Shown here: positions 24,751-35,756 of the stretch, in pieces
Numbering within the stretch: position 1 is the first letter of the stretch
Layout of the letters: the number at the start of each line of letters is the position of its first letter
Assembly (NCBI GenBank): GCA_947069175.1
Contig: CAMTDV010000022.1
Coordinates: 36,421,476 to 36,485,475 of the forward strand
DNA from: Scalesia atractyloides
Taxonomy: Eukaryota > Streptophyta > Magnoliopsida > Asterales > Asteraceae
DNA: 64,000 nucleotides
Direction of reading: 5' to 3'
Notes under the pieces: generated by a model
Databases searched by the model: none
Seen by the model: only the letters and a program-made list of their open reading frames with translations
Told to the model about the DNA's origin: nothing
Program-made: the position numbers and the translations under genes

Positions 24751-24935
24751 AAGCAAAATTGTTGTTTTCCATGAATAAAAAGCATTAAAATGTTTTCAGA
24801 AAATCAAAAATCCATCCTTGAAAATAGCTAAAATTGAAATTTTAATAATCCTAAAAGAATGATTTAAACCACTGTTCTAAACCTCTGTTTGGCTTAAATG
24901 TCTATCCACTGCTAAATGTAACCTCTGTTATCTTG
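24751..24935 (+). other. Copia post-pol spacer, left part
   Basis: Non-coding sequence after the pol stop. It continues across element B at 46,217; the two halves share the TCTTG target-site duplication (24,931-24,935 and 46,212-46,216). ACCACTG/ACCTCTG words recur on both sides, supporting original continuity. Confidence 0.8.
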
Positions 24936-26641
24936 TGTCACACCCCCGTGTTATCTATTCACATCAGAGCGGGGCGTGAACTGAATGGTATCCTTATCGC
25001 ACAGCGGAAGCAGACGTGATGGCTAAGGTTTCTAGTAAGTGAATGCCTGCTAAGTACTCGAATTCCCATAGGTTCCACTATTCCAATCGTGCCATACTTG
25101 TAATCATATTCTGAGAAAGAACATGCGAAAAATCAACAAAAAGTTGGCGAGTTCATAGTTTGTCTGTTTTTGTTTTAAATGAATCATAAAACATTTGAAA
25201 GTCTTGCATTCGAAAACCAGTTTGTGGGATCATAGTATCCTAACGCATTTGAAATGTCATGTCTGTATAACAGTATTGAAATTTTTCCATGTTGTTTGCA
25301 AATCCATGCATATAACTGTTATGTTTATAAACCGGTGATAAAATGTTTTCAATCGTATCTTAAATAAACCGGTATTGAAATGTTTTCTGTTAGCCTTGTA
25401 AACCGGTATTGAAGTGTTGTTGAGAAAGCGTAATAAAACCATTTTCTCGGTATTTCAATTGAAAACCTTGTTTTTTTGTAATATTTGAATAATCGTCGAT
25501 GTCCGCGTACGACAAAGACAATATGCCCGCATGAGCCTATAACCCACCCCAAGCTAGTAAGTGCCTCGCCGAACTGTTTACTCAAGACGGTAGACTAGCA
25601 GGCGGTTGTAGTTCCGATATGTAGCGAGGACTTCACTGTACAGTTTTTAAGCGACCCTACGGCCCTTAGTGTTGAGTAGTGGACAATCCAGTCCATGTTA
25701 TCTTGTCACTGGGCCTAGCCCATGTTATCTTGTCATTGGGGCCTCGCCCCCTAGTTGTGACTATGACAATCCCGTCACTAGTCATAAAACTCATGCATGT
25801 TTCGAAAATACACGTGTGTTTTGTAAAAACCGGTATGTTGAGCATAAACCTTTCGTAAACTATTTGAGTTCTTTGAAATCTGTTTGTAACATGGTTTAGA
25901 AATATATATGATTTTCGTTCATCGAAACATTGTATACTTTCGCAAAACCTGAATGTCTTTCCACCCCCGAAAACATTTATAAAAAATGTAAAACGGTAAA
26001 AAGTGGGGGTTATGAACTCACCTTTAATCCTTGTGCAAAGCTAGCTTAATTTGATTCCATAGTGTTGTCTCCACAACTTAACTTGCTAGCATGCAATCTA
26101 GTGTATTCCTAAAATGGAATAACTTGTAAGTTTCTAAGAATGACGTAGCTATACTACGTATCACCGAGCTCTATCGAATCGTTACTCATACGATTCTATG
26201 AAATTGTCATTGTCTTAACTCGGTTAACCAACCTATGGTTTTCTTAGAAACGATTCTGATTTCGAGAGACTAGAAATATATGTTTACATATAAAACATAA
26301 CTATATTTCATGAAATCATATTTAGTCGTCATGTACGTCGACGGATAATAGTATATTATATATATACTTGAAAATATATCCGTATAGGTAATACATTTCG
26401 TATTCGCGCGATAGTCTTGCGGTATTGCATCGTACCTCGTTGAAGCGTTGAAATCGAATATAATAAATGGCATTTGAAGTTCCCGAATCTTTGACGTTTG
26501 AAATAAATATAACTATTTTATTTTATAAAAGTATTCAAATCTCGACGTTCGAATATATACAATTATATTCGTGTTATACGATTTCCAAATTCGTTCGTTT
26601 GAAATAACGCGCACCTTGTATTCGTCTTGTAAAAGTTTGCC

Positions 26642-27235
26642 GTTTCGAAATAAAGATAAACAATATACTTATTTTTATATCGTCGTTCAAATGATTTATC
26701 GAGGTTTGAAAACTACTTTCTGAATTTCGTCGTTGAATTATTCATAAATAAACATTGTTTATTTTATAGTCGATTACCGAATCTTGTTATCTTGTAATCG
26801 CGCTCGTTGAAATGTTGTCGGCTCGTTGTTGAAAGTTTTGATGGCGTCATCAAAATAAATATATACCTATATTTATTTTATAACAATCGTTTGAACATTG
26901 GACGTTTTATCCTTGAAATATAACGCGTTTTGTATTACGTTTCGAAATAAAGATAAACATATACTTATTTTTATATCGTCATTCGAATGATTTATCAAGG
27001 TTTGAAAACTAATTTCTTAATTTTGTCGTTAAATTAAACATAAATAAGCATTGTTTATTTGATAGTCGATTACCGAATCTTGTTATCTTGTAATCGCGCT
27101 CATTGAAATGTTGTCGGCTCGTTGTTGAAAGTTTTAATAGCGTCGTCAAAATAAATATATACCTATATTTATTTTATAACAATCGTTTGAACATTGGACG
27201 TTTTATCCTTGAAATATAACGCGTTTTGTATTACG
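26642..27235. repeat. 297-bp tandem duplication inside the left B LTR
   Basis: Unit 1 spans 26,642-26,938 and unit 2 26,939-27,235, each starting GTTTCGAAATAAAGATAAAC. The right LTR holds only one such unit (about 44,044-44,340). The units differ by scattered substitutions. This accounts for most of the length difference between the two B LTRs. Confidence 0.85.
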
Positions 27236-27603
27236 TATTTTTTACGAAAATCGGGCAGAGTCTCCTCTGTTTTTGGACGATCCCGACAATACTAGTTGTC
27301 GATTTATTTATCAAAACACAATCTGCAATGTACGCAAACAATATATAAAATTTCTCGACGTGTTTTGAAAATAATTTTCGCCGATTTATAATTTCCGATT
27401 TATATATATTGACTTCGGTTCGTTTTTAACTAATAATTATCCGCAAGTAGCGTACGTCGATTAAATTGTTATTTTTAAACTTTTTGGCGATGTTGACTTG
27501 TTAACGAGTCGGTTTTGAGATCGGTTTCGCATGCTATTTATTAATAATAATTATAAACTTATATAATTAAATTTCGCGACGTAATTAATTTTTAACGAGT
27601 CTT

Positions 27604-27688
27604 GGGTTGACCCGTTGACCGGGTTTCACTGGATTGACTCGTGTTGACTGGGTTTGACCAGTTGACCGTGTTGACTTTTGTTGACCGA
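27604..27688. promoter_or_regulatory. Cluster of TTGAC (W-box-like) motifs in the left B LTR
   Basis: At least nine TTGAC cores (TTGACC or TTGACT) lie within about 85 bp, with three more at 27,810-27,840. TTGAC[C/T] is the plant WRKY-binding core. The function here is inference. Confidence 0.6.
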
Positions 27689-29076
27689 ACCGAACACCGA
27701 ACCTGAAACAAACACTTCAATGTTTAAACTGAACCGAAAATTGGTTCGACTCGAATCCCAGCCGAAGATGAACCGAAAAAACCAAAACCCGAACCAACCA
27801 AAACTGAGTCGTTGACCTGTTGACTTTCGTTGACCATGTTGAACCGAATCCCGAACCGAATCTGAACCGAACTGAACTAAGTTTAGTCGAACCAAAACCT
27901 GAATCAAATGAAACCCGAACCAAAACTGCACCATGTGAACTGAAACTGAACCGGAGATGAAGCCAAAACACTGTCGCCCCCATCGCTACTGCTGCCGGCG
28001 GTCGCCACCATCCCTCTCTCTCTTCGTCGAAATAACCACACGACACCACCCACCGCTGCCGTCAATCGAAACCCCTAACACCGGACCACCCCGAAATCCG
28101 CCGCCGCAAGTGTCGCCGCTGAACGCGCGACTGCCCGCGACGCCACTCGTCTATCTACCTTCTCTCTCTCTCTCTACGCTCTGCACTCTCTCTCTCTGGA
28201 TGAAACGTATATGCGGGTGTGTGTGTATATTAGAAATGAGACAAGGGAAAGGGAGGGTGTGGGTGTAACCGCCGGAGAAGACGACCGGGACCGGAGGTCG
28301 CCGGCGGTCACCGGAATCGGCGACCGGATTCAGAGAGAAGCAGGGGGTTGTCTTGGTGGTGTGCTAGGGTTTGTTTGTAAGAAATGAAGAGGATTAGGGT
28401 TAAGTTGGTTTTTATATTAGGGTTTTTAAGCGGGTTGGGCCTAAAGCCCGTTATCGTGTGTTCAAGCCCAATACGTGTGCAAAGAGCGTTTTCAAAACCG
28501 AGTGTTGTGTTATGTCGTAATGCGTTTAATTAGAATCAAAAACACGTAAATGTCGTCGTTAATTTACCGGCTGACGCGTAATCCGTTAGTTGCGTTAAAA
28601 ATCGCGTAGTTGCCTTGTTTGTCGTTTTGAACCGTTTTTCGTTCTGGTTTCAACCTCGAGTATTAAAATCTGAAAACGAATGCAAATATATCGTAATATA
28701 TTAATATCGAGGTGTAACTCGAGTCCGTTGCTTCGTTCTGTTTTCGGTGCGTTCTGGTTTTTCGCGTAACTTCCGCGTTGTGCTTTGCGACGTTCAATGA
28801 TCCAAATTTATCGCGTAATCATAATTGTATGATATATACAAGTATAAAATTCGTGTTTTTAGACGTTGTCAGTATTTGTTCGGCATCAGTTCGCTTATCG
28901 TTCGATTTCGCGTTTAGTGTCTTCGATTATCTCCAAATCGGGTAACGTGAAGCAAGTAGACATTCCTCGGTTTTCCAAAGGCCTGGTCGAGTTAATTTAC
29001 GTCTAATTACGCTAATTATAACGGTATTACTGTTTTATATGCGCTTAATTACAACCGGAAAACGCTGGTTGTCACA

Positions 29077-31507
29077 TTCTCCCCTTGTTATAAAAATTCC
29101 GTCCTCGAAATTTAAGCTATGTTATCTCCTTAGATTTTTGTTATACGTAGATAGGTATTAATGCTACCCAGGTAAATGACCATGTAATCGCATCGAGACT
29201 TGTCTGGATTATATGAATACAATGACTTACTACAACAACATGAACCTTCTGGTTCAACTAAATATGTTTTCAGAATCGATACTGGTGAAGGAAACGTAAT
29301 GACATAGTCACCAATGTGACTGAGTTTACATGGGTCATACAAATAAGAATCTCGACAATAAATTTCCAAGATGTTCACAATCTGTAAATGAATTTCATAA
29401 ACACTAGAAATTTATACCAACGGAAACTAGCGTTGGTTGTTGGATCGATAAGACTTAGAATCAACAAGCTCAACTGAATTAGAAACATGAAGGTGATCTG
29501 TTAACTTTTCGAACCATAAGTTAACACTATTGAGTTGCAAGGATACACCGAATTACAACCGAAGTTAGTGTATCATTGTCTTAATACATAGTTTCATTAA
29601 GACCATTTCCGATGATTAGCCCAAGCTACAAGTTCATACCGACGCCACAAAGCGTCATAGGCCATTGAAATAATTCAATAATAGCAGTGACTGAACAAAT
29701 TCACCGTTTTACGATAAAAGTTCAATCAAGTAAGTCTAAATATTTGTTCCAAATAAATCACATAGGATTTTCAAATGAAAATGAAAGAACAAATATATAT
29801 ATAATTTTCGGTCGATAGTGGAAGAACAATATATATCCCAAAATTTTCGACCGATATTGAAAGAATCCATTAAGAGGTACCTGAAATAGACCATAAAGTT
29901 GTGTACCATCTTCTTAATACACGATTGTATTAAGAATGTTTTAAGAAAATGATCCAACAAGGGGATTTAAAATGAATAAAAAATTAAAGTAATTAAATCT
30001 GTGTATGTGTCGTGAAAGTGAGATTAGCACAAGCTTCAACTAGTGTAAACGCCACCACAAGGTGTCGTAACCGATAAATGACTTAATAAGGGTGCAGACT
30101 GAACCAGTCTGCGATGGTTCGAAACAAATGAATTGCTTGTTGATATTACTTTGAATATGACGGCCTCAATCCATCATATGAAATCCTTGAATTAAATTTG
30201 TATACCGTGAGCAAGTTCAAGCAATTGAACTTGGTTTGACACAATCCAACAATAAATACATGATTCGACCAAGAAGTTTTGATACGATTACTACGAAAAC
30301 CCATGTATGCAACTTGGAAAGAAAATGAATTTCAAGAAATTCGTTGACTCGATATCAAGGAGTCAATACTTGCAATAATGCGGGTCATTTAGATCACAAA
30401 GAGAAAATTTGAATTAGCAAACCAACTTTAAATTTTTGATGAAATGACTATTCGAAGTGAAGACCCTGATGGTCTCCACGAATCAAGTTAACCACATGCG
30501 TAACAAACAAAGCATGCGTATCATGTAAATCTGTCAAGAAATGATGCAATATGTGTTTGCTAATCAAGAAAGAATTTTCCGTGACACAATGATCGTTATG
30601 AGGAGTAGAGGTGTACGTCGTATATGCAAAATTGAAATTTCAACAAAAGGAATTCGAGGACTTTACCTGGTATTTCCTGTGATGACTTATTGTTTTGTGA
30701 CATTACCACCAATGTCGTATATGGCATAGTCGTCGTTAATAAGGTAGGGGGAATGCGATGTCATGTGACTTCTTTTGTAGCACCAATGGTCGCGATTACC
30801 ATTGTAATAAGTACCGATTGTTATGTATACTCGTTTGAACGTACTTCAACGTTGTTCGTGTCGCTCATAGGACCACGTGACAAATTGCCGCATTCTGGTC
30901 GGTAGTTCTCCCGCTGACGGGACTAGCATCGTTGTCGTAATGTCGTGCTTTCTCAATGTCGCGCCTCAAAAGTCGTATGTGATGTACTTCTACATCTGTT
31001 GTCGTATCGTTTAAGTTTCATGTATATTTTTGCGCACTAGTGTTTTCGTTTTGCGTAGGATACCAGCTCGGGTAAATAAAATAGTAGCGACAATATATGT
31101 AATGTGTTTGCCCGAGTTAATAATCGTGGTTCCTACATAATGACCTTTGATGGATATTGTCATAAGTCTTCCAAAGGTCTTAAATGCATGTTGTCAAAAC
31201 TCTCAAAGTTTTGCTTACCGTATGTAATGTTTTCGTGTACCATGTATCAAATACAACACTAGTGTATGATTAAAACCAAAATGTTAACTTACTGTTTTCG
31301 GCCATGGTTGGAACCCATATTCGAGTCGTAGGCATTCTGCATATACTCAAGTCTTAATGATCTAATGTCCCTAGAGGAAAGTGAGGTTAAAGCCTAGGTA
31401 TCTCCATAGAAACCTGATTCATTGAAAACTATGGATCTGTTACTACTCTCTTATAAGAGCCAGTTTTGATACCTAATTCGCTAAAACCTATAGCTCTAAT
31501 ACCACTC
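29077..31507 (-). mobile_element. Element B internal region: non-coding (LARD-like)
   Basis: It is 2,431 bp between the two B LTRs with no gag or pol motif in any frame; its ORFs are at most 82 aa. On the minus strand the right end gives the PBS and the left end gives a purine tract AAGGGGAGAA touching the LTR. The left edge also reads, on the + strand, AATTCCGTCCTCGAAATTTAA, which matches the edge of the Tekay-like element C (AATTTCGTCCCGAAATTTAA at 35,741-35,760). B therefore looks like a non-autonomous derivative of that chromovirus lineage that needs proteins in trans. Confidence 0.8.
31493..31504 (-). promoter_or_regulatory. Element B primer-binding site
   Basis: The minus strand reads TGGTATTAGAGC, one change from the tRNA-iMet complement TGGTATCAGAGC, three bases inside the right LTR. 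Confidence 0.8.
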
Positions 31508-33069
31508 TGTCACACCCCCCGTGTTATCTATTCACATCAGAGCGGGGCGTGAACTGAATGGTATCCTTATCGCACAGCGGAAGCAGACGTGATGGCTAAG
31601 GTTTCTAGTAAGTGAATGCCTGCTAAGTACTCGAATTCCCATGGGTTCCACTATTCCAACCGTGCCATACTTGTAATCATATCCTGAGAAAGAACATACG
31701 AAAAATCAACAAAAAGTTGGCGAGTTCATAGTTTGTCTGTTTTTGTTTTCAAATGAATCATAAAACATTTGAAAGTCTTCCATTCGAAAACCGGTTTGTG
31801 GGATCATAGTCTCCCAACGCATTTGAAATGTCATGTATGTATAACAGTATTGAAATGTTTTCCATGTTTTTGCAAATCCATGCATATAACTGTTATGTTT
31901 ATAAACCGATGATAAAATGTTTTCAATCGTATCTGTAAATAAAACCGATATTGAAATGTTTTCTGTTATCCTTGTAAACCGGTATTGAAGTGTTATTGAG
32001 AAAGCATAATAAAACCATTTTCTCGGTATTTCAATTGAAAACCTTGTTTTTTGTAATATTTGAATAACCGTCGATGTCCGCGTACGACAAAGTAATATGC
32101 CCGCATGAGCCTATAACCCACCCCAAGCTAGTAAGTGCCTCGCCGAACGTTTACTCAAGACGATAGACTAGCAGGCGGTTTAGTTCCGATATGTAGCGAG
32201 GACTTCATGTACATTTTTAAGCAACCCTACGGCCCTTAGTGTTGAAGTAGTGGACAATCCAGTCCATGTTATCTTGTCATTGGGCCTAGCCCATGTTATC
32301 TTGTCATTGGGGCCTCGCCCCCTAGTTGTGACTATGACAATCCCGTCACTAGTCAGAAAACTCATGCATGTCTCGAAAATACACGTGTGTTTTGTAAAAA
32401 CCGGTATGTTGAGCATAAACATTTCGTAAACCATTTGAGTTCTTTGAAATATGTTTGTAACATGGTTTAGAAATATATATGATTTTCGTTCATTGAAACA
32501 TTGTATACTTTCGCAAAACCTGAATGTCTTTCCACCCCCGAAAACATTTATAAAATGTAAAACGTAAAAAGTGGGGTTATGAACTCACCTTGATATCCTT
32601 GTGCTAAGCTAGCTTAATTTGATTCCATAGTGTTGTCTCCACAACTTGACTTCTAGCATGCAATCTAGTGTATTCCTAAAATGGAATAACTTGTAAGTTT
32701 CTAAGAATGACGTAGCTATACTACGTATCACCGAGCTCTATCGAATCGTTACTCATACGATTCTATGAAATTGTCATTGTCTTAACTCGGTTAACCAACC
32801 TATGGTTTTCTTAGAAACGATTATTTTTCGAGAGATTGGAAATATATGTTTACATATAAAACATAACTATATTTCATGAAATCATATTTAGTCGTCATGT
32901 ACATCGATGGATAATAGTACGACTCTTCGTAGTTTTCGTAAGATATATTATATATATACTTGAAAATATATCTGTATAGATAATACATTTTGTATTCGCG
33001 CGATAGTCTTGCGGTATTGCATCGTACCTCGTTGAAGCGTTGAAATCGCATATAATAAACGGCATTCGA
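31508..33069 (-). mobile_element. Element B, right (5') LTR, first part
   Basis: Same sequence as 24,936-26,475 with minor substitutions and indels. It is interrupted at 33,069 by element C. The last five bases, TTCGA (33,065-33,069), form the left target-site duplication of C. The undisturbed left LTR shows the same site at about 26,472. Confidence 0.92.
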
Positions 33070-33448
33070 TGTCACACCCCGACCCGCAGCGGAATAAGAG
33101 TCGGGGCATAATTGGGTTATCACCAAAGCTCATGATGTTTACTAATATGTTTCATATTTATTAAATTCAAAATTAAATCCTCAATATTCCAAACAAGTTC
33201 ATACAATTACAAAGAAAAGTAACTACATAAACAATCCAAAGTCTAAACCGATTTATTCTTCTAAGTCATCCTATATGTTTCTTGCTGCAACTAGATCACC
33301 TGTATCATGTGTAAAAATGGGGGTTTTTGGGTCAACAAAAGTTGGCGAGTGAACCTTGTTAGAAAACATTTATTATTGATTTCTTGTTATATTTAATATG
33401 GAAAAAAAATTGTGCAATAATCATATGTGAGCAAACGTAAATAAACAT

Positions 33449-33498
33449 ACAATAACAATAACAATAACAATAACAGTAACAATAACAATAACAAACCA
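33449..33498. repeat. (AATAAC)n minisatellite in the C left LTR
   Basis: A six-base unit is repeated about eight times with one variant. The right LTR carries a slightly shorter array at about 41,610-41,651, and E LTRs have an expanded TGTTATTG version. Confidence 0.85.
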
Positions 33499-34140
33499 CC
33501 TTGCATGAATATATGACATGAATGATACTGTATATGTTGGCAACGTCACGTTCACACTCATAGGTAATGGGGAACGGACGGCCTATGATGATGTATGTGC
33601 GATCAAGGCTCAATCAAACGGAGCCGATCGTATGTTGGCAACGCCTCGTTCACGCTCATAGGTAATGGGGAACGGCTCACGCTCATAGGTAATGGGGAGC
33701 GGCAGCCTATGATAATGTATGTACCGAAAATGATAAATTTAATCTAAACATTAACCACGCAAACAGTTGATACATAATGAATACACATTTGATCATTGAT
33801 ATGATGGATGCACAAGTGTTTAAATGAAATAAATAATATGACACATGATACACCCCAAAAACGTGATTAAAACGGGGAATTTATAGAGATTCACTCACAT
33901 TGGGTGCGTTCGTTTGACGATGTTGAATGCGCACGAGTTTAGAGGGTTGATCGACGAGGATTAACTAACCTAAATAATAACGAAAAGGTACGGTAAATAA
34001 GTGGATTTTATTAATAATTTTAATAGGATTTTTAGATATATTTTTGTGAGTTTAAGGTTATTTTCTAACTTTAAAAACATTATTTTTAAGTATTTTTAAT
34101 TGATTTTTAAATTAAATAAATAAATAAAAATATAAAAAAA

Positions 34141-34200
34141 TGTTGACTTTTTGGGTTGACCGTTGACCATTGACCATGACTGTTGACTGTTGACCGGTTC
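34141..34200. promoter_or_regulatory. TTGAC (W-box-like) cluster beside tRNA-like module 1
   Basis: Seven TTGAC cores lie in 60 bp, ending about 15 bp before the tRNA-like module. Equivalent clusters lie at 42,299-42,356, 50,402-50,464 (as GTCAA) and 54,601-54,634. Confidence 0.6.
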
Positions 34201-34215
34201 GGTCGTGTGTTTGTT

Positions 34216-34293
34216 TGCGCTGAGTGAGGTTCGAACTTGTGACCTCCCGTACGCGTGCACGCAGCTCTACCAACTGAGCTACGTGTCTAACCC
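34216..34293 (-). other. tRNA-like module 1 (Lys-like body), C left LTR
   Basis: Minus strand: GACACGTAGCTCAGTTGGTA, then GAGC gives a canonical tRNA A box/D arm. About 30 bases later AAGTTCGAACCTC gives the T-loop/B box. From CTAGCTCAGTTGG-type start to T loop the spacing is that of a class-I tRNA. The anticodon arm and acceptor stem do not pair properly, so translation use is unlikely. Confidence 0.85.
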
Positions 34294-34383
34294 GAAATAT
34301 TTCTGTTTTTAATTATATTTATGTACTATTTAATTTATTCAAAATTCATTTATTTTAAAAAGGATTTTAATTCTATCGAACCG

Positions 34384-34463
34384 GTGCGCATAACAGGTCT
34401 CGAACCCGGGACCTGTTGTTTAACGTTGCACACAGTCCACCGCTTGACTGTGTGTCTAACCTG
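34384..34463 (-). other. tRNA-like module 2, C left LTR
   Basis: Minus strand: hairpin ACACAGTCAA/GCGG/TGGACTGTGT in the D-arm position (one mismatch here), then GGTCCCGGGTTCGAGACC with an intact B-box core. The T-stem can also extend through CAGGTC and GACCTG. Confidence 0.8.
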
Positions 34464-34558
34464 GTTAAAATACTTGTTTTTATTTCACTTATATACTAAC
34501 TGGAAGTTTCCGTATTTGGGTTTTATAAAAAGTCTGAATATTGTGACGAATCGGAACA

Positions 34559-34630
34559 AGGACAGACTCGAACCCGGGACTCTATGATTCAAATGCACAC
34601 AGTCCACCGTGGACTGTGTGTCTAACCCGA
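34559..34630 (-). other. tRNA-like module 3, C left LTR
   Basis: Minus strand: arms CACAGTCCA and TGGACTGTG with a shortened loop, then AGTCCCGGGTTCGAGTC. Followed downstream on the minus strand by non-coding sequence. Confidence 0.8.
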
Positions 34631-35461
34631 GATATAACCCGATTTATATTAAGTATATACACAGTCTAAACTTCATCTTCTTCGTTAACAACACAGACAA
34701 ACGATTTATTCTACTGTTCTTGTTTAATTCGATTGACGGACATATAATTTATTAAAATGAAATGGACAGGGAAGGTTTTGGGAATGAACGTACCGGAATG
34801 ATGACTTTTCTCAGAACTCCGGCAAAGTCGTCGGCTCTGTTTTATGAACTCCGTCTGAGCGGACCAATTAACAGTTTTGATTAACAAATTGTGAAATTGA
34901 AGGACTAAACAAGAGTTATCAGAGAGTTTAAATGCTCATACCGATTCACAGAGTGATTTAGAAATTTTCAGAAGTTTTCCGGCGATTGCAGATTATCCGG
35001 TATCATCGTCTGCGACCGATTCTGATTGAAAGATTTGAGTTAGTAAAAGTCTAACAACAGATAGAAGATGAAAGAATTGAGAAATTTACCGTTTTTATGA
35101 ATGAACGGTTTTCCGGCGAAAGTCCGGTAATATCAGTAGCGATTCGACGATCAGAAATTAGAGTAAGAGTGAAATTAGAGGTTCTGTGAGTGTTTTTGAG
35201 TCGCGAGATGATGATATTGATAGAGTAATTCAGGAAGTAAAAGATTTCGGTTTCTAACTCCCAAACTCATATGAATCGAAACAATTAAAGACTGAATTTA
35301 ATTAAGAACGTGCGTCGTAATGATTTCATCGGTTATTATCACTAATTGCGATCACTCAATCGTCTAGAAAGTTGAAAGCCGATGAACGGTTTCAGTTTGG
35401 CGCAAAACAGATGATTTCACAGGTGAACTTATGTTTTATTTGTTTCCTAGATTACACAAAG

Positions 35462-35536
35462 ACAGCAAGTGGCGGAGTGGTTACATGTTTGATGATTAAG
35501 TCTACCGGCTGACCCGGGTTCGAAACCCGGCAGCCC
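35462..35536 (+). other. tRNA-like module 4 (class II, Leu/Ser-like), C left LTR
   Basis: CAAGTGGCGGAGTGGTTA matches the A-box region of plant tRNA-Leu/Ser. GACCCGGGTTCGAAACCC is a perfect five-base-pair T arm with a canonical TTCGAAA loop and B box. The spacing between the boxes suits a long-variable-arm tRNA. It is followed within 10 bases by TTTTTATTTTT, usable as a Pol III terminator. It lies on the strand opposite to modules 1-3. Confidence 0.88.
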
Positions 35537-35722
35537 ATTTTTATTTTTAATTGCTTTATTTTTATTTTCTAACAATTTTAATTTCCATATTCTAAAATGT
35601 TTATTAGTTATGTATTGTTTAAAATTAAAATAAGCATTAAATGAGCAACGAAAATTTGAAACTGATTATTCGATTAATAAACGAAGCGGGTTTTGAAAAC
35701 CCGTTTTTCGACTGATGTTACA

Positions 35723-35737
35723 GTATCCCCTACTTTT
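35723..35737 (-). promoter_or_regulatory. Element C polypurine tract
   Basis: The minus strand reads AAAAGTAGGGGATAC directly before the LTR start TGTAACATC, the expected plus-strand priming site. Confidence 0.8.
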
Positions 35738-35756
35738 AGAAATTTCGTCCCGAAAT

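Larger units (their letters stand above)
24936..29076 (-). mobile_element. Element B, left (3') LTR, 4,141 bp
   Basis: It starts TGTCACACCCCCGTGTTATC and ends CGCTGGTTGTCACA. The right LTR begins at 31,508 with the same sequence. Orientation is set by the PBS next to the right LTR and the purine tract next to this one. Contents: GGGCCTAGCCCATG repeats near 25,710, a 297-bp tandem duplication (26,642-27,235), a TTGAC cluster (27,604-27,688), a GAACCGAA-rich tract (27,690-27,960), and a GC-rich CCG/CT segment (27,960-28,350). None of the short ORFs is a gene. The flanking duplication TCTTG is perfect. Confidence 0.92.
33070..35722 (-). mobile_element. Element C (Ty3/gypsy), left (3') LTR, 2,653 bp
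   Basis: It starts TGTCACACCCCGACCCGCAG and ends CTGATGTTACA. It is near-identical by eye to the right LTR (41,229-43,873), differing by a few substitutions and small indels, so C is the freshest complete insertion in the window. It contains an (AATAAC)n tract (33,449-33,498), a CGCTCATAGGTAATGGGG repeat block (33,535-33,720), a TTGAC cluster (34,141-34,200) and four tRNA-like modules. Confidence 0.95.

Noticed and set aside
27626..28049. Minus-strand ORFs with repeated GF, VRF and FGS words in the B LTR
   Set aside because: They translate the GAACCGAA-type repeat. Reading frames differ between the two LTRs and no domain is visible.
27957..28268. 103-codon ORF in the GC-rich part of the B LTR
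   Set aside because: It is proline/arginine-rich low-complexity translation of CCG and CT repeats; the copy in the right LTR (about 45,060-45,370) has indels that destroy the frame.
33359..33613. ORF with a CYCYCYCY run (also 41,518-41,770, 51,121-51,467 and 61,003-61,361)
   Set aside because: It is the translation of the (AATAAC)n or TGTTATTG minisatellite in the LTRs, not a cysteine-rich peptide gene.
33449..33720. CRISPR-like array
   Set aside because: Plant sequence; the repeats are a contiguous minisatellite and block duplications without unique spacers.
34216..34293. Functional tRNA-Lys gene
   Set aside because: A box and B box are good, but acceptor and anticodon stems do not pair and no sensible anticodon is placed, and the unit recurs inside every LTR. 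Kept as a tRNA-like module.
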